Source: Candidatus Woesearchaeota archaeon (GTDB lineage: Archaea > Nanobdellota > Nanobdellia > Woesearchaeales > WJKL01). Taken from it: DNA of 47,863 nucleotides. The first letter of the stretch is position 1. Every line of letters begins with the position of its first letter. The position numbers and the translations under genes were made by a program. Below are positions 8,446 through 16,156 of the stretch, piece by piece. The stretch lies in the NCBI GenBank assembly GCA_019322535.1, contig JAHWIM010000006.1:1-47863 (forward strand). Reading direction: 5' to 3'. The notes under the pieces are model-generated. The model saw nothing but the letters and a program-made list of their open reading frames with translations, was not told where the DNA came from and searched no databases.

Positions 8446-9315
8446 TTAAGCAGCTTTTATTTTTTCTTTTATCCATCTTTTAGCTCTTCCTGGACCATAC
8501 CAACCAAAAGCAGCTAAAGCGTGTCTAAATGCGCCAGCCCAATTATCAGTCATCTTTCCTTCTAACTTTCCACCTTCTTTAATTTCATTTCTTAAGATTG
8601 GAATAACTTCATCACCTTCAGGATGTACTGGCATTGTCACAGTAATATATCCTTTTCCAACACCTCTTAATGAATGATTGTCTGAACCTTTTACAGCACC
8701 AATCTTAAGTCCTCTTGGTCTGATTTTTCTATCATAATATAAATCTGCTTTAAAGTTAGCATTTCTCTCTATTAAATAAGGAACAGAAAAAATACCATTT
8801 GCATCAAAAACTTCAAAACCATCTACTAACTCTTCTAATTTTTCATTTGGAAATTCTTTCATTAATTCATCAAACTCTTTTATTGCTCCATCTCTCCAAA
8901 AAGGATGAGGTATAATTGTAATTGTTCTTTCAATTCCATCATATTTTGCCATATGTAATGCATACTTGAAAGTCCTGTCTTCTTTGATATGTTCTCCATA
9001 ATCCATTCCTACAACTAAAATTTCTCCTGCTAAAGTGTTAACTTCCTGCGCTTTTACAATCCAAATATCTTTTTCAGGAAAATAAAGCAAATTTTCATAA
9101 TTGACCCAAAAATAATTTTCACCTAATTTCAGATTGTCAACAAATCGTTCATATCTATTATCTCTAGTATTTGTTATGCTTAAAATTCCGCCAGGACCTA
9201 ATTTTTCTCTAGTAGTATCAACTATTCTATTAGCGCCTAATCTCTGTAATTCACCGCAAGTCATCAAATGACTATGTGGATCGACATTTACTTTTCTGTA
9301 ATGTTGAACATCCAT
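8446..9315 (-). CDS. PHP-superfamily metal-dependent hydrolase
   Basis: The 289-residue protein carries the PHP metal-ligand series: DPHSH near residue 12-16, KAQEVNT (Glu of motif II), IIPHPFW (motif III His) and GSDNHSL (motif IV Asp-x-His). PHP domains hydrolyse phosphoesters, for example histidinol phosphate, nucleotide 3'-phosphates or polymerase-linked substrates, using a tri-nuclear metal site. It is a stand-alone domain with no polymerase or HisK context. A second, distinct PHP protein is encoded at 24890-26110; the two share only the metal motifs. The tRNA-Lys gene lies just upstream on the same strand. The physiological substrate is unknown. Confidence 0.8.
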   Translation of the reverse strand: MDVQHYRKVNVDPHSHLMTCGELQRLGANRIVDTTREKLGPGGILSITNTRDNRYERFVDNLKLGENYFWVNYENLLYFPEKDIWIVKAQEVNTLAGEILVVGMDYGEHIKEDRTFKYALHMAKYDGIERTITIIPHPFWRDGAIKEFDELMKEFPNEKLEELVDGFEVFDANGIFSVPYLIERNANFKADLYYDRKIRPRGLKIGAVKGSDNHSLRGVGKGYITVTMPVHPEGDEVIPILRNEIKEGGKLEGKMTDNWAGAFRHALAAFGWYGPGRAKRWIKEKIKAA

Positions 9316-9399
9316 AATAAAACAAAATCAAAGCAAGTTGTTTATAAATTTTTCAGAAAAAAATGGGCTCAACGGGATTCGAACCCGCGACCTATGGCT

Positions 9400-9444
9400 G
9401 TCTTTGCGTAAGCAAAAACCCAGTGGATCTTTGATCTTAACGCG
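9400..9444 (-). other. Intron 2 of tRNA-Lys, in the anticodon loop (canonical 37/38 site)
   Basis: The 45-nt insert follows A37 and precedes A38. The inner stem GCGT(T)AAG pairs with CTTACGC, with bulges TAC and ACA. The central helix CUCU/AAAG has one C-A mismatch. This is the usual archaeal tRNA intron position. Confidence 0.85.
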
Positions 9445-9463
9445 TAAGAGGCCATCGCTCTAG

Positions 9464-9493
9464 TTGCCCACAAGCTTAAGGAATAAACTCGTA
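9464..9493 (-). other. Intron 1 of tRNA-Lys, in the D loop (non-canonical position)
   Basis: Placement rests on a bulge-helix-bulge fold: central helix GCCU (exon) with GGGC (intron), bulges GGU and AAC, and an inner stem ACGAG/CUUGU (one G-U pair). Cutting after GG and after AA leaves the D loop AGCCTGGCTA, a standard archaeal form. The 30-nt length follows from these cuts; a shift of 1-3 nt is possible. Confidence 0.75.
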
Positions 9494-9579
9494 CCAGGCT
9501 GAGCTATGAGCCCATAAAAGAAAAAAGAAGTAAATTGTTTTATAAATTTTATTAAAAAGAAAAAAAGAAAATTTATTCT

Positions 9580-11214
9580 TTAAACTCTTCTAGCAAATTT
9601 TCTCCTAAAGCTTCTTAATATCTCTGTATTTACTGGTTTTTCAACTCTTTTAAATCCTCTTGTTAACATTTGTTTCTGATCCATTACATTTATTTCTCTC
9701 TTTCCCATATCAATCTCTATCTTATCTCCTTCTTCAACAAAAGCTAAAGGACCTCCATTATATGCTTCTGGTTCAATATGACCTATACAAATACCAGCAG
9801 TTCCTCCTGAAAATCTGCCGTCTGTCAATAGTGCAACTTCTTTGTCCATCTCTAATCCTTTGATTGCTGATGTTGGGTACAACATTTCTCTCATTCCAGG
9901 GCCACCAGCAGGTCCTTCATTCCTTATAATCAATACATCTCCTGGTTTTACTTTCTTTGCTTTAATATATGCTGTACAATCTTCTTCACAATCAAATATT
10001 CTTGCAGTGCCTTCAAATAATTTTGGAACAGAAGGATCTACTCCACTTTCTTTAATAACAGAACCTTCTGGAGCTAGATTTCCTCTATAAACAGCAATTC
10101 CTCCTGTACTTGAATAAGAATCTTTAACACTCTTAATGACTTCTGTAGATCCTGAGTCTCTCACTGCATTTAGCCTGTCTTCTAAACTTCCTGTAACTGT
10201 TTTTACTTTTGTATCTAATAATTCCCTTAATCTACTCATAACTACAGGAATTCCTCCTTGCCTATCAAAGTCAATCATCCTATGTTCACTCGCTGGAGAA
10301 AGTCTTAGAAGATTAGGTGTTTTTGCACTTATTTCATTTATTGCATCTAAATCAAATTCATATCCTGCTTCTGCTGCGATTGCTGGAACATGCAATACTG
10401 TATTTGTTGATGCACCAATAGCCATATCAACTGTCAATGCATTATAAAAAGCTTCTTCTGTTAAAATGTCCCCAATAGTAACTCCTTCTTCAATCATTAT
10501 CATTATATGTCTTCCTGTTTTTGTTGCTAACCTATATTTTCTATTATCAACAGCATGTGCAGTTGCCATTCCAGGCAAAGTTAATCCTAATGCTTCTGTT
10601 ACACAAGCCATTGAATTTGCTGTAAATAATCCTGCGCAGCTGCCAGGTCCTGGGCAACTCTCTTCCATAATATCATCATATTGTGCTTGATCCATTTCAC
10701 CTAAAGAGTATTGAGCGTCTGCTGTAAAAGAAGTAACAACATCTGCTCCTTTTCCATCAACACATCCTGGAAGCATAGGCCCAGGTGTTACAAACATTCC
10801 TGGCAGATGTTTTAAAGATGCTGCAGCCATTAAATAGCCTGGAAGATTTTTGTCACAAGCACCCATATAAACAACGCCATCAAAAATATCATGAGCTAAG
10901 ACCATATCCACAACACAGTCTCTGTTTAATTCTCTAGAAGGTAAGCTGTACTTCATTCCATCATGACCCATTGCAATACCATCACAAACACCTACGCCAG
11001 CATTAATTCTATATGCATGTCCACCTGCTTCTGCAACTCCTATTTGAACATATCTTGCAAGTTCATCTAGAAGCAAATGCCCTGGACATACTTCATTATG
11101 TGAATAAACAATAGCAACTGCTGGTTTGTCTATTTGATGTCTATCTCTCCTTGTACCATACAAACATGATCTTGCAGCTGGTTTTCCTTTTACTATATCA
11201 GCATTTTTGTGCAT
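9580..11214 (-). CDS. ilvD: IlvD/Edd-family dehydratase, probable dihydroxy-acid dehydratase
   Basis: The protein is 544 residues from the ATG at 11214. An in-frame GTG 15 nt upstream would place the Shine-Dalgarno GGAGGG inside the gene, so the ATG six nt after it is preferred. The three Fe-S ligand cysteines expected of IlvD are present: EVCPGH (C43), GACDKNLPG (C120) and PGSCAG (C193). Family blocks GHDGMKYSLPSRE, GASTNTVLH and DGRFSGGTAGICIGH are intact, and the length is normal. IlvD makes 2-keto acids for valine, isoleucine and pantothenate; sister enzymes dehydrate sugar acids. No other branched-chain amino acid gene is nearby, so the sugar-acid alternative stays open. Confidence 0.85.
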   Translation of the reverse strand: MHKNADIVKGKPAARSCLYGTRRDRHQIDKPAVAIVYSHNEVCPGHLLLDELARYVQIGVAEAGGHAYRINAGVGVCDGIAMGHDGMKYSLPSRELNRDCVVDMVLAHDIFDGVVYMGACDKNLPGYLMAAASLKHLPGMFVTPGPMLPGCVDGKGADVVTSFTADAQYSLGEMDQAQYDDIMEESCPGPGSCAGLFTANSMACVTEALGLTLPGMATAHAVDNRKYRLATKTGRHIMIMIEEGVTIGDILTEEAFYNALTVDMAIGASTNTVLHVPAIAAEAGYEFDLDAINEISAKTPNLLRLSPASEHRMIDFDRQGGIPVVMSRLRELLDTKVKTVTGSLEDRLNAVRDSGSTEVIKSVKDSYSSTGGIAVYRGNLAPEGSVIKESGVDPSVPKLFEGTARIFDCEEDCTAYIKAKKVKPGDVLIIRNEGPAGGPGMREMLYPTSAIKGLEMDKEVALLTDGRFSGGTAGICIGHIEPEAYNGGPLAFVEEGDKIEIDMGKREINVMDQKQMLTRGFKRVEKPVNTEILRSFRRKFARRV

Positions 11215-11234
11215 ATTTAATCCCTCCACAAAAA

Positions 11235-11260
11235 CCTCAAGAATTAACTGAGGCTAATTC
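11235..11260 (-). promoter_or_regulatory. Structured ilvD leader, possible pseudoknot or attenuator
   Basis: In the transcript, GAAUUA (11260-11255) can pair with UAAUUC (11246-11241). The loop between them holds CCUCA (11253-11249), which can pair with UGAGG (11239-11235). The two stems together have the order of an H-type pseudoknot. UUUUU and then the Shine-Dalgarno GGAGGG follow at once. CCUC could also pair with the Shine-Dalgarno itself. No known riboswitch class is recognised; the stems are short (6 and 5 bp). Confidence 0.35.
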
Positions 11261-11304
11261 ACCCCTTTAATAAAAAAATGAAATTAATCACAAGTTTATA
11301 AATT

Positions 11305-11790
11305 TTATCTCTTTTGTGCTTTTTGCATCTTTTTTTCATAAAATCTAGCTAAGTCATCTAGGTTTCTGCAGTCTTCAGGCAGCATGTCTCCTATTTCTCT
11401 TTGTGCAGCTTCTCTATCAATAGAAACACCAGGAGGTAGTTGATACAATCTGTCTTTTCCCATGTTATCTCTAGTATATTGCATCAAACGCCTTGTAACT
11501 TCTTTAAGAGGAGCTGTTCCATAACTATAACTCATATCTACTTCTAGCCAAGCATCTAAACGCTGGGCTGTCAAGGATTTATTAAAATTAGTTGCTGTAA
11601 CTACAAAAACCTGCTCTAGATTTGGTAAAGGCTCAGATTTTTCTGTTAATTCTCCTTCAGCATCTTTTTCATAAACAGAAATCTGTGGTTTCATTCCAAA
11701 TAATTTAATTGCAACTTTAGGAAGAACTTTAGCCCAACCACTTTCTTTTACTTTAAGTTCGTCTCTCTTCTGAATTATTTTATAAGCCAT
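11305..11790 (-). CDS. Hypothetical cytosolic protein
   Basis: The 161-residue protein is unrecognised. It appears globular and mixed alpha/beta, with no signal peptide, membrane span or cysteine motif. The central region (residues about 60-100, VFVVTATNFNKSLTAQRLDAW) is strand-rich; the last 30 residues are helical and basic (FYEKKMQKAQKR). The ATG follows a Shine-Dalgarno-like GGTGG. The gene lies 90 bp upstream of ilvD's start on the same strand, with a TATA-like TTTATAAA between them, so ilvD probably has its own promoter. No functional link to ilvD is claimed. Confidence 0.6.
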   Translation of the reverse strand: MAYKIIQKRDELKVKESGWAKVLPKVAIKLFGMKPQISVYEKDAEGELTEKSEPLPNLEQVFVVTATNFNKSLTAQRLDAWLEVDMSYSYGTAPLKEVTRRLMQYTRDNMGKDRLYQLPPGVSIDREAAQREIGDMLPEDCRNLDDLARFYEKKMQKAQKR

Positions 11791-11850
11791 TGAACCACCT
11801 AAAGAATAAATTCTTTTTTGATAAGTATATAGAGGAATATTAATAAAAGT

Positions 11851-11900
11851 TTTGGAAATTTTTGATTTCCAAATACCCTAAAAAATCTTTAGATTTTTTA
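11851..11900 (-). terminator. Two tandem perfect hairpins after the surface-protein gene
   Basis: TTTGGAAAT/ATTTCCAAA (11851-11859, 11865-11873) and TAAAAAATC/GATTTTTTA (11879-11887, 11892-11900) are each perfect 9-bp stems with 5- and 4-nt loops. Their starts are 28 nt apart. Between them and the stop codon at 11939 the minus strand has long T runs, the usual archaeal termination signal. The pair belongs to the family of tandem hairpins seen elsewhere in this window. Confidence 0.5.
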
Positions 11901-11938
11901 TTGGTTTTGGAAAATTAAAAGAAAAAAAAAGAAAAAGA

Positions 11939-14167
11939 TTATTTCCTATTTCTATAATAGGAAACTATTATCAGAATACTTATCAATGCTACTCCTGCTA
12001 AAGATACTAATAATATATAATTCACTTTCTTTTCTTCAGGTGTTATAACTTGAACCATCTCTTGTTTTTCTTCTGCAACTTCTGGTTGTACTTCTTCTGC
12101 TGGAACTTCTGCTGGTGCTTCTAGTATTGCAGGAGTTATTGCTTCTGATAATGATTGGAATGTAATATCTGCGCTTTTTCCTCCATTTATTTTATTTAAT
12201 GTGGCTGCTAAATCATATATACTATCTTTATCTACATCTATTTTAGTTGTTTGATTTAAATCAACTCTAACCTTTTCTACTGTTGAAGCTACACTCAATA
12301 TCACATAACTGTCTCCAAAACTGTAAATTTGTGCTGTGTGTTGTGCACCATCTACTAAAAAAGTAATTTTATCTCCTGCATAAAGAATCACTTTGAAAGG
12401 TTCTTGCCCTATAGTGTATCTTTTTCCTGTAAATCCTAATGTTGGTGCTCTTCCTCCACCACTTCTGCTAGGTGGTTGGTATGGTGCAGAAGTTGTGAAG
12501 GTATATCCTCCATCTGTCTGGCAGTTTCCTGCTTGGTCACAGCTTGTGACATTATAATAATATAGTGTTGATGCTGATAAGCTGCTTAAGCTAATGCTGT
12601 GGCTTGTTGTATAAGCAGCATTTGAACTTGTAGAACCAAGAGATGTGTTTTTTCCATAATCAACTCTTGAATTAGCATTTTCATCTGTTGTCCAAGTTAT
12701 TGTTGCTCCTGAAGATGTAATTGAGCCTGCTGCTGTGGCACTTATTGTAGGAGCAGTTGTATCATAATTGATTGTTCTAGTCGCAGACAATCCAACATTG
12801 CCTGAGCCATCAGTGCAGTTTATATACCAATCAAAACTGCCGTCAGTAAGTGTAAGCGCTTGCGAATTCAAGACACCATTGTTTGCTGATGCTGCACCTG
12901 TGCTTATATCAGAAGCATTTGACGTGTTTATAGCATACCATGCGCAAGTATTAAGATTTACATCACTTGGAGTATATGTAACTGTATTGTTATTGGTATA
13001 TTCGTTATCTGTTGGACTTGATGGTGTTACAGTTGGAGCTGCCTCATCAACTTTCAAAGTCCATATCTGGCTTTGTACTGTGCTGTCAAAATCTGTGCAG
13101 TTGATATACCAAACATAAGAACCGTCAGCCAAAGCAGTGCTTGCAGTGATTGTTGTTGCTGTTCCATTAGCTGATGTAGTATTTGTTCCACGACTAGTAT
13201 CATTAATGAATAACTCACAGGAAAGTGTTGTATTTATTTGACTTGTTGGAGTGAATACAAAATCAGGCTGGTCACTTGTTGCCCATGTATCATTACCTGG
13301 TGATGTAAGTGAAACTTGAGGACTACAGTCAGCTGGAGACTCACTATCCCATCCATCAAGCAATTTGTAAGGATAACTATCAATAACATTTACTGCATTA
13401 GAATCGGTTCCTGCAATAAAAACAGGACAAGAAGTTCTTCCCCAATAGTTTCCTTCGTTGCTGTAAGAAAGGTTTATCGCTGCATCTGAATAAACTTCAT
13501 TTGTATTACTATCATAAATATTATTGTGGTAGATTGTATTTACATTAGAACTAGCAGTCATATAAATCCCATAGGTATTGTTATATAGGTTATTTTCTCT
13601 TAAAAGATTGTTATTAGAACCTCCACCAAGGTGTATTCCATAAAGATAGTTATATATGGTGTTATTAATCAGACTGTTATTATTTGCGCCGTTGTTCAAA
13701 TAGATTCCTCTAACTGTACTGAGTACATCATTATATATGTAATTGTTTGTGAAATTGTTCCCTGAATGGATTGTCGCTGCACCTATATAGTTATTGATGA
13801 AGTTGTTATTATCCAGTGTATTATTATCTCCATCAACTAATACAGCCCATCCAGCAAAATCAGATATATTGCAATTTTTTACAGTCACATTATTTGCAGA
13901 TGATATACCTACACCCCAATCAAAACCTGAATCATCCCCACTTATTATATTATTATCACAATCAAACACTAAATCATCTGTACTTATAGTCAAACCATTT
14001 CCAGAACATCCTGTTAAATTATCAGAAGCATTTAAAGTTCTTGATTCATTTAAAGTATCTCCGCAATTACAAACATTTGTTCCGCCGCAGTTTGCAGCAC
14101 TTGCCCACACAGCAAATATTGACATTATTGCGACTATTAATAGAATTAAAACAAATTGTTTTTTCAT
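11939..14167 (-). CDS. Secreted, membrane-anchored beta-helix surface protein with Ig/FnIII-like domains
   Basis: The 742-residue protein has a signal peptide (about 1-24, ending ASA). A right-handed beta-helix of NosD/PbH1 type follows (about 50-260), with N-rich rungs such as GNNFTNNYIYND. Then come two Ig-like repeats (about 285-370 and 375-465), each with 'WYINCTD' or close to it, and a fibronectin-III/purple-acid-phosphatase-N-like module (470-560, TITWTTDENANSRVDYG). A beta-rich domain (575-675), a Pro/Glu stalk (680-710), one TM helix (713-735) and a short basic tail YYRNRK complete it. Many NxS/T sequons suggest N-glycosylation. A role in cell-cell attachment or glycan binding is likely but not demonstrable. 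A Shine-Dalgarno AGGTGAT precedes the ATG. Confidence 0.85.
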   Translation of the reverse strand: MKKQFVLILLIVAIMSIFAVWASAANCGGTNVCNCGDTLNESRTLNASDNLTGCSGNGLTISTDDLVFDCDNNIISGDDSGFDWGVGISSANNVTVKNCNISDFAGWAVLVDGDNNTLDNNNFINNYIGAATIHSGNNFTNNYIYNDVLSTVRGIYLNNGANNNSLINNTIYNYLYGIHLGGGSNNNLLRENNLYNNTYGIYMTASSNVNTIYHNNIYDSNTNEVYSDAAINLSYSNEGNYWGRTSCPVFIAGTDSNAVNVIDSYPYKLLDGWDSESPADCSPQVSLTSPGNDTWATSDQPDFVFTPTSQINTTLSCELFINDTSRGTNTTSANGTATTITASTALADGSYVWYINCTDFDSTVQSQIWTLKVDEAAPTVTPSSPTDNEYTNNNTVTYTPSDVNLNTCAWYAINTSNASDISTGAASANNGVLNSQALTLTDGSFDWYINCTDGSGNVGLSATRTINYDTTAPTISATAAGSITSSGATITWTTDENANSRVDYGKNTSLGSTSSNAAYTTSHSISLSSLSASTLYYYNVTSCDQAGNCQTDGGYTFTTSAPYQPPSRSGGGRAPTLGFTGKRYTIGQEPFKVILYAGDKITFLVDGAQHTAQIYSFGDSYVILSVASTVEKVRVDLNQTTKIDVDKDSIYDLAATLNKINGGKSADITFQSLSEAITPAILEAPAEVPAEEVQPEVAEEKQEMVQVITPEEKKVNYILLVSLAGVALISILIIVSYYRNRK

Positions 14168-14261
14168 TAAAGCATCACCTTCTTTTTTTAGTAAAAATAA
14201 TCACTGTCTAAGAACTCACTATGGTTTTTTACCAAAAAATAATCTTATATAAATATTTCTA

Positions 14262-14600
14262 TTAAACCATTTTCAATTTTCCAGTAATAGAATCAATTTT
14301 TTCTTCAGAATCAGGTCCAATGCCAACAGTTGTTTTTGTGCCAGGAGCAATTACTGTTTTTCCTGCATCTGTAATCAAAGCAGTTTTCAAATCAGCATCT
14401 TTTGCCATTTGTAAATACTTTAACAATTCTTTTTCATTCTCCACTTTTAGAACAACTTTTTTTTGACCTTCTGATCTCCATTCAGAAACTTTTTTCTTAT
14501 CAGAATTAAATGCAGCTTCAACAGAAGCATGAGCTACTTGTGCTGCCATTTTTCCTTTTGGTAATTTCAAATCAGCTCTTACTAATATTACTTGTTTCAT
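14262..14600 (-). CDS. pth2: Peptidyl-tRNA hydrolase, archaeal/eukaryotic type (Pth2)
   Basis: The 112-residue protein is full length for Pth2. It has the family blocks QVILVRADLKLPKGKMAAQ, VAHASVEA, ADLKTALITDAGKTVIAPGT and the terminal TTVGIGPDSEEKID. Pth2 releases tRNA from prematurely dropped peptidyl-tRNA in the cytosol and is essential in archaea. It lies 35 bp downstream of the poly-gamma-glutamate-hydrolase-like gene on the same strand, which may be simple adjacency. Confidence 0.95.
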   Translation of the reverse strand: MKQVILVRADLKLPKGKMAAQVAHASVEAAFNSDKKKVSEWRSEGQKKVVLKVENEKELLKYLQMAKDADLKTALITDAGKTVIAPGTKTTVGIGPDSEEKIDSITGKLKMV

Positions 14601-14635
14601 TTTTATTAAAATAGTTCTTTATTTTATTAATCTTT

Positions 14636-15247
14636 CTAAGCTGCTTGCTTATGTTGTTTTTGATAGTTAGGTGCTTCTTTTTCTACTACACCATTTATTG
14701 TGTTAGCAACTGTTTCTTTATGCATTTGGTTTTGCCTTAATTTATGAGGCAGTTCAACTTGAACTCCTTTATTTTCAAACTTATTAACTACATTATACTG
14801 GCTTTTTCCCTGCAGATGTTTTGGAATATGCTTTAAATCTGTTTCAACATGGTAAAATTTGCCTATATCTTCTCTTAATTGACCAGCAACTTTATTAGCT
14901 AAATCTTTGTTTCCCCCTGTAACGTAGATTGTTCTTGTTCTATCATATGATTTACCTTGTTTAGCATATGTTCCTTGCCTAGCATGTCCATGAATAGAAA
15001 TAGCTGTTTTGGCATAATCTCTAACTCCTGACAAATGTTTTGAATGTGTTGGGGTTACTCTTGTAGAAGCAACTCTTTTTTTTAGATTATGCGCAATATA
15101 CTTTGATGCTTCTTTGACTTTTCTTGCTATTTCTCCTGTTCCTTCTTCTGTTCCAGAATGATATGCAAGAACAGCAATTGGGCTTTTTCTAGCACTTTGC
15201 TCTTTTGTTCCAGGATGATTAACAAAATCCTTGTATTTATAGCTCAT
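14636..15247 (-). CDS. Poly-gamma-glutamate hydrolase (PghP/YjqB) family amidohydrolase
   Basis: The 203-residue protein matches the Pfam PGA-hydrolase (formerly DUF867) layout. IAVLAYHSGTEEGTGEIA (H30, E34/E35, E39) corresponds to the family's 'aPHgg.iEpgTseia', ISIHGH (H86, H88) to the second metal-binding His, and NKGVQVELPHKLR to the closing 'gvQlELs..lR'. Phage PghP is a zinc enzyme that cuts poly-gamma-glutamate. Here it is next to two ATP-grasp ligase genes (33 bp), the enzyme class that makes such amide bonds. It has no signal peptide, so its target is intracellular. A TATA box at 15271-15279 would let it be transcribed separately. The exact bond it cuts is unknown. Confidence 0.78.
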   Translation of the reverse strand: MSYKYKDFVNHPGTKEQSARKSPIAVLAYHSGTEEGTGEIARKVKEASKYIAHNLKKRVASTRVTPTHSKHLSGVRDYAKTAISIHGHARQGTYAKQGKSYDRTRTIYVTGGNKDLANKVAGQLREDIGKFYHVETDLKHIPKHLQGKSQYNVVNKFENKGVQVELPHKLRQNQMHKETVANTINGVVEKEAPNYQKQHKQAA

Positions 15248-15280
15248 GATATAATTTTATTTAGAACAAGTATAAAAAGT

Positions 15281-16156
15281 TTATCTAGCTGCTTTATCTA
15301 TTGCTTGAACAACCTGCTCTGTTGCTAATTTAATTCTTTTTTCTAAGTGTTTTGGTGTTTTAACTGTTCTGCCTTCTTTCCATAAATGCATTGGTCTTTT
15401 TGGCGAGACAAAAACCATGCTTCCAACATATTTACCGTTAACAGCCATGCTTCTTATTTCAAAGAATTCGTTTTTGAACAAAGGAGAACAATCTATTAAT
15501 TGCTCTAAAATCATTGATCTTTTTATTTGTAGATTTTTTGGTAATTTATTTATGTAAACTGTTTTGGTTTTTTGTCCTGTTCTTGGCTTGAAAACAAAAC
15601 CTTTTGGAAAATATTTCAACTTTTTCTTAAGTTGTGTTTTGTTTTCAATAACAAAATATTTTGGAACATGTATTTTAGTATATTTTTTAACTGCTTTTTT
15701 TGCTTTTACTTTATCTCTTGTTATCCTCAAAACAGATGAAGGATTTATTACCCTGATTCCTGCTGCTTCTTGTGCTCTAGTTACACCAGCTGCTACTCTT
15801 AGAACAACATCTGGCATTATTTTTTTGCCATCTTTATCAATCAAATGGCCGTCTCCTTCAGAAAGAAGATTTTTATTCCTTTTATAACTGCATCTGTAGA
15901 TTTTTCCTTTGAATAATTTTCTAAAATGGCCAGAAATAATAGATTCTTCCCATTTTCTCTTTGATATTACTGCAAGTTTTTTGTATTTGTTTTTATTCAA
16001 GAAACTGCAAAGTTCTTTTACTGGCTTGACATGCTTGTAAATTTTCAAATATTCTTTTAATGCACCAGGAGAAGAATTTGCTTCAATAAAATAAAGTTTG
16101 TTATCTTTTCCTAGAATAAAGTCAAGTCCAGCAAATAAGTAATTTTTAACTATCAT
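15281..16156 (-). CDS. Circularly permuted ATP-grasp ligase-like protein
   Basis: The 291-residue protein has ATP-grasp elements in an unusual order. The metal-binding end of the fold comes first (AGLDFIL...YFIEANSSPG, residues 9-31). A pre-ATP-grasp alpha/beta domain follows (about 50-135), and then the ATP-binding half, with GFVFKPRTGQK near 194-204 and a MILEQLID strand and EIRSMAVNGKYVG after it. It stops just after the helix that normally precedes the metal-binding strands. The start is fixed by an ATGA overlap with the upstream ATP-grasp gene, so the order is not an annotation artefact. Permuted ATP-grasps are known (Pfam CP_ATPgrasp), but this one is not recognisably of those families. 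Likely role: ATP-dependent amide ligation. Confidence 0.7.
   Translation of the reverse strand: MIVKNYLFAGLDFILGKDNKLYFIEANSSPGALKEYLKIYKHVKPVKELCSFLNKNKYKKLAVISKRKWEESIISGHFRKLFKGKIYRCSYKRNKNLLSEGDGHLIDKDGKKIMPDVVLRVAAGVTRAQEAAGIRVINPSSVLRITRDKVKAKKAVKKYTKIHVPKYFVIENKTQLKKKLKYFPKGFVFKPRTGQKTKTVYINKLPKNLQIKRSMILEQLIDCSPLFKNEFFEIRSMAVNGKYVGSMVFVSPKRPMHLWKEGRTVKTPKHLEKRIKLATEQVVQAIDKAAR

Larger units (their letters stand above)
9365..9513 (-). tRNA. tRNA-Lys(CUU) containing two introns
   Basis: Read on the minus strand, the gene starts GGGCTCA and ends TGAGCCC (7-bp acceptor stem), with no encoded CCA. The T arm is GCGGG-TTCGAAT-CCCGT, the anticodon stem ATGGC/GCCAT and the D stem GCTC/GAGC. 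The cloverleaf forms only if two inserts are removed: about 30 nt in the D loop and about 45 nt after position 37. The mature tRNA is then 74 nt with anticodon loop CTCTTAA, hence anticodon CUU (Lys). Both inserts can be drawn as bulge-helix-bulge substrates for the archaeal splicing endonuclease. The D-loop junction is the less certain of the two by a few nucleotides. The matching class I LysRS gene is at 18337. Confidence 0.92.

Noticed and set aside
9365..9513. tRNA pseudogene, because the D arm and anticodon arm are both interrupted
   Set aside because: Removing two inserts with bulge-helix-bulge borders gives a complete cloverleaf with all stems intact, so a functional intron-containing gene is the better explanation.
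9660..10690. Several plus-strand open frames of 67-103 codons opposite ilvD
   Set aside because: They mirror the codon pattern of a clearly conserved gene on the other strand, lack ribosome-binding sites and show no domain.
11215..11229. GTG start of ilvD five codons upstream
   Set aside because: It would place the strong Shine-Dalgarno GGAGGG inside the coding sequence; the ATG after it is at the right distance.
15281..16156. Frameshifted fusion of two ATP-grasp fragments
   Set aside because: The frame is open throughout, the start is fixed by the ATGA overlap, and each ATP-grasp element occurs once, only in permuted order.
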